8,887 nucleotides of DNA, from the NCBI GenBank assembly GCA_047619485.1, contig JBLHKE010000298.1:1-8887 (forward strand), read 5' to 3'. Source of the DNA: JBLHKE01 sp047619485. GTDB lineage: Bacteria; Verrucomicrobiota; Verrucomicrobiia; Verrucomicrobiales; DEV007. The notes beneath the pieces were generated by a model. The model saw only the letters and a list, made by a program, of their open reading frames with translations. It did no database searches and had not been told where the DNA came from. The translations under genes and the position numbers were made by a program. Below are positions 7,317-8,887 of the stretch, one piece after another (positions within the stretch are counted from its first letter, which is position 1; every line of letters starts with the position of its first letter).

Positions 7317-7832
7317 TTAATCTCGCAGATGTGAGCGGATCGATCCGACGGCGATGCCGAGTCCGGCGATGACGAACAGGCCGGGAAACCAAACCGTGTA
7401 GATGACCGCTTTGGTGTTGTGCTTCAGCACCGTCTGTTGTGGATCTTGCGGATTCACCCACGCCGTCCCGGTGCTGCCGACCGGGTAACGATTGATGATG
7501 CGATCGGCTTTGGATTTATGTTTGGTAAAACCTTCGGTGCGCTTGATCCCAGCTCCGCTGAGCTGCTTGCCGCCGAAGGCGAATGCATATTCGACGATGG
7601 CTTTGTATTCGCGCGGGCCGCTGTCGATGCGCTGATCAAAAACCTCTGATTTGGTGATCGTCATCGGCACCTCCGTCCACTCGCGCGTCTCCACTGCGCG
7701 GTCGTAGCCGTGGATCATCGCAAATACGAAAATCGTGCCCATGGTCGCGACTAGGAGCCCGAGCCCGACGCCGCCGAGCAGCGAGCCGATGGTCTTGGGG
7801 CGCTGGACGGGTGGTTGGTTCTCGGTTGTCAT
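7317..7832 (-). CDS. DUF3592-family membrane protein
   Basis: Predicted inner-membrane protein of 171 aa with two membrane helices, at residues ~16-40 (LLGGVGLGLLVATMGTIFVF and flanks) and ~143-164 (VIYTVWFPGLFVIAGLGIAV), around a soluble beta-rich segment. That segment has the DUF3592 pattern: a Trp-containing start (REWTEVPMTITKSEV, 50-64), YKAIVEYAFAFGGKQLSG (76-93), and YPVGSTGTAWVNPQDPQQTVL (116-136), where the glycine followed by a valine/tryptophan strand and 'NPxxP' is the family signature. The function of DUF3592 proteins is not established. The start ATG (complement of 7830-7832) has no clear Shine-Dalgarno; the length is normal for the family. It converges on the WD40 remnant and is divergent from the YqeY gene across 56 bases. 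Confidence 0.85.
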   Translation of the reverse strand: MTTENQPPVQRPKTIGSLLGGVGLGLLVATMGTIFVFAMIHGYDRAVETREWTEVPMTITKSEVFDQRIDSGPREYKAIVEYAFAFGGKQLSGAGIKRTEGFTKHKSKADRIINRYPVGSTGTAWVNPQDPQQTVLKHNTKAVIYTVWFPGLFVIAGLGIAVGSIRSHLRD

Positions 7833-7888
7833 GGGTCGAATCTAGGCTGAAGGTGCGGTGATCAGAACCTATTACGTCTAAAATTGCT
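7833..7888. promoter_or_regulatory. Short divergent spacer between the DUF3592 and YqeY genes
   Basis: Both starts face this 56-base gap, so it or its edges should hold promoters for each gene. The only visible candidate is TAAAAT (7879-7884), a -10-like hexamer 4 bases before the YqeY ATG; used as such it would give a leaderless or nearly leaderless message. No matching -35 was found, and neither gene shows a recognisable Shine-Dalgarno. This is a positional inference, not a motif call. Confidence 0.25.
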
Positions 7889-8350
7889 ATGAGCGAACAG
7901 AATATTTCCGCACGAATCCTCTCCGACCTCAAAGATGCCATGAGGGCGAAGGACGCTGACAAGCTGACGGTGCTGCGTGCTCTCAAATCTGCGATCTCTT
8001 ATGCGACGATCGAAAAACACGGTCCTGACGGCGAGTTGAGCGAAGGGGATTCGATCGCTGTGGTGCGATCGCAGATCAAGCAGCGCCACGATTCAGCAGA
8101 GAAATTTGCCGAGGCCAAGCGCGAGGATTTGGAATCGAAAGAGCGCGCAGAGATCGTGGTTCTGGAAAACTACCTGCCGGCAGCGTTGGATGCAGATGCC
8201 GTGGCGAAATTGATCGACGAAGCCATCGCCGAAGTCGGCGCGACCTCGAAAAAAGAGATGGGTGCGGTGATGAAGGCCGTGCAGGAGAAGGCCGCCGGGC
8301 GTGTCGATGGCAAGACCCTGTCTAGCGGCGTGATGGCGAAGTTAGGGTAG
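7889..8350 (+). CDS. yqeY: GatB/YqeY domain-containing protein
   Basis: Complete 153-aa protein, close to the usual ~150 aa of stand-alone YqeY proteins. The family resembles the C-terminal, tRNA-contacting helical region of GatB, a subunit of the Asp/Glu-tRNA amidotransferase; the role of stand-alone YqeY is unsettled, and a cytoplasmic tRNA-related role is usually assumed. Family hallmarks seen: an N-terminal helix ISARILSDLKDAMRAKD followed by LTVLRALKSAI (26-36), the central stretch KQRHDSAEKFAEAKREDL (64-81) with ESKERAEIVVLENYLP (82-97), and the C-terminal half with GATSKKEMGAVMKAV (117-131) and GRVDGKTLSSGVMAKLG (137-153). The ATG at 7889 fits the family N-terminus although no Shine-Dalgarno is evident. 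A terminator-like hairpin lies 44 bases past the stop, so the gene is probably transcribed alone. Confidence 0.93.
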   Translation: MSEQNISARILSDLKDAMRAKDADKLTVLRALKSAISYATIEKHGPDGELSEGDSIAVVRSQIKQRHDSAEKFAEAKREDLESKERAEIVVLENYLPAALDADAVAKLIDEAIAEVGATSKKEMGAVMKAVQEKAAGRVDGKTLSSGVMAKLG

Positions 8351-8393
8351 ACGTAGTTGGGGCGTGTCGCCTTCCTGCAACCCGAGCCGTGGC

Positions 8394-8411
8394 AAAAGCA
8401 TCCCTGCTTTT
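8394..8411 (+). terminator. Terminator-like hairpin after yqeY
   Basis: AAAAGCA (8394-8400), loop TCCC, TGCTTTT (8405-8411) form a perfect 7-bp stem; a GC pair on each side of one bulged A can extend it. The T run is inside the stem's 3' arm and no longer T tract follows, so the match to an intrinsic terminator is partial. A-rich and T-rich arms would also allow some function for transcription from the right. Confidence 0.45.
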
Positions 8412-8436
8412 AGCTGGAGGGCTTGTCGAAAATCCA
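8412..8436 (+). repeat. Left copy of direct repeat AGCTGGAG-GGC-TGTCG-AAAATC
   Basis: AGCTGGAG, GGCTTGTCG, AAAATCCA at 8412-8436 is repeated in the same orientation at 8722-8747 with three small indels. Its GGGCTTGTCGAAAAT part also resembles the terminal repeat of the MITE-like element, GGGCTTGTCAGTAAAT, so it may be an end of a related element. Confidence 0.6.
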
Positions 8437-8454
8437 GTCGCCGCAGGCGATGGC

Positions 8455-8478
8455 GTAACTTCGATTTAAAAATCGAAG
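8455..8478 (+). repeat. Left copy of outer inverted repeat containing a 20-bp palindrome
   Basis: GTAA followed by CTTCGATTTAAAAATCGAAG; the 20-mer at 8459-8478 has perfect 9-bp arms around AA. Read against the reverse complement of 8687-8710 it matches at 23 of 24 bases, so the two form an inverted pair around the MITE-like element. Confidence 0.8.
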
Positions 8479-8516
8479 AGCAGTGCCTGAGCAAGTTGGT
8501 TTAGCGCAATGGCTTA

Positions 8517-8673
8517 GGGGTTGTCAGGAAATAAGTCATACAAAGATGCGCAGGAGTTTTAGCCAGCACCAAGGCAGATTTCAGCGATTATAGCGGGCTA
8601 TTTTAGTTGGAAGCTAACGTGGGTGATGGCCAAAATAACCAGCAGATTGTAGGAGTTATTTACTGACAAGCCC
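8517..8673. mobile_element. 157-bp MITE-like near-palindromic element
   Basis: The ends are terminal inverted repeats: GGGGTTGTCAGGAAATAA on the left and, read from the other strand, GGGCTTGTCAGTAAATAA on the right, 16 of 18 matching without gaps. Weaker pairing continues inward, with TACAA near 25 bases in, then TGC, and TTTTAGCCAGCACC facing TTTTGGCCATCACC with one small gap, so most of the element could fold into one long hairpin. Direct TTA copies flank it (8514-8516 and 8674-8676), consistent with a 3-bp target-site duplication; the next base is G on both sides. There is no coding capacity, so it would need a transposase in trans. A 3-bp TNA duplication is seen in some IS5-family groups, but I cannot assign a family. 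Confidence 0.7.
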
Positions 8674-8686
8674 TTAGCACGTTGGG

Positions 8687-8710
8687 CTTCGATTTTGAAA
8701 TCGAAGTTAC
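8687..8710 (-). repeat. Right copy of outer inverted repeat containing a 20-bp palindrome
   Basis: CTTCGATTTTGAAATCGAAG followed by TTAC; the 20-mer at 8687-8706 has perfect 9-bp arms around TG. It is the inverted partner of 8455-8478. The GTAAC flank is also conserved, so the shared unit is larger than the palindrome itself. Confidence 0.8.
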
Positions 8711-8721
8711 GTTCTGACCGC

Positions 8722-8747
8722 AGCTGGAGAGGCTGTCGGGAAAATCA
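8722..8747 (+). repeat. Right copy of direct repeat AGCTGGAG-GGC-TGTCG-AAAATC
   Basis: AGCTGGAGAGGC, TGTCGGG, AAAATCA is the second copy of the repeat at 8412-8436, about 310 bases downstream. Differences from the first copy are an inserted A, a missing T and two inserted Gs. Confidence 0.6.
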
Positions 8748-8887
8748 TTTTGATCGCGCGCCCACTTTCTGGGTCACGTGTTAAGTCTGTGTTTTGGCGA
8801 GGGCTCGCTCTTTTTCGGTTTTACCCGATCCTGTTTCTACCCTGGCCCTTATCTCGCCTTCGTTGTCGCTCGATCCCGCGTTCTGAT

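Larger units (their letters stand above)
8351..8887. other. 537-bp gene-free repeat-bearing stretch
   Basis: No open frame here has recognisable protein character. From left to right it holds the hairpin at 8394, a direct repeat copy at 8412-8436, a small hairpin TCGCC-GCA-GGCGA (8438-8450), a 20-bp palindrome, the 157-bp MITE-like element, a second 20-bp palindrome and the second direct repeat copy (8722-8747). The last ~140 bases (8748-8887) show no feature I can name. The element and its nested repeats may be mobile or REP-like debris. Confidence 0.6.

Noticed and set aside
8786..8885. Minus-strand open frame of about 34 codons running in from the right edge (ends near KERALAKTQT)
   Set aside because: Too short to judge, no recognised family, and next to repeat debris; could be the 3' end of a gene outside the window, but the sequence does not support a call.

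Overview
The window is GC-rich and reads like a member of the Planctomycetota/Verrucomicrobiota (PVC) group. This rests on family knowledge: very large membrane proteins joining PD40 propeller blades to squalene-cyclase-like (terpenoid cyclase/prenyltransferase fold) toroids, WD40 genes, and TonB-like 'SxxxH' anchors ahead of long acidic linkers are typical there. No marker gene fixes the genus.

Left two thirds (1-6028): two overlapping, co-directional genes encode paralogous envelope proteins. The first enters from outside the window and shows a toroid domain, a short PD40 segment and a C-terminal membrane helix. The second (1501 aa from its ATG) runs TM - PD40 propeller - TM - TM with a TonB-like SxxxH motif - about 750 residues of acidic Ala/Glu/Pro-rich repeats - toroid. 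The repeat region holds a 318-bp unit duplicated in tandem at about 98% identity, flanked by older diverged copies. By the positive-inside rule the propeller, repeats and toroids all lie in the periplasm. The pair may form one membrane complex; the substrate or partner is unknown.

Middle (6012-7214): two hairpins close the operon. A WD40-repeat gene follows with no proper start and two frame changes (near 6092 and 6964-6980), most simply a pseudogene.

Right third (7317-8887): a DUF3592 membrane protein on the minus strand is divergent from a complete GatB/YqeY-domain gene. The last 537 bases have no convincing gene. They hold a terminator-like hairpin and a nested repeat cluster: a 157-bp near-palindromic, MITE-like element with TTA flanking duplications, bracketed by two 20-bp palindromes in inverted arrangement and by a 25-bp direct repeat.
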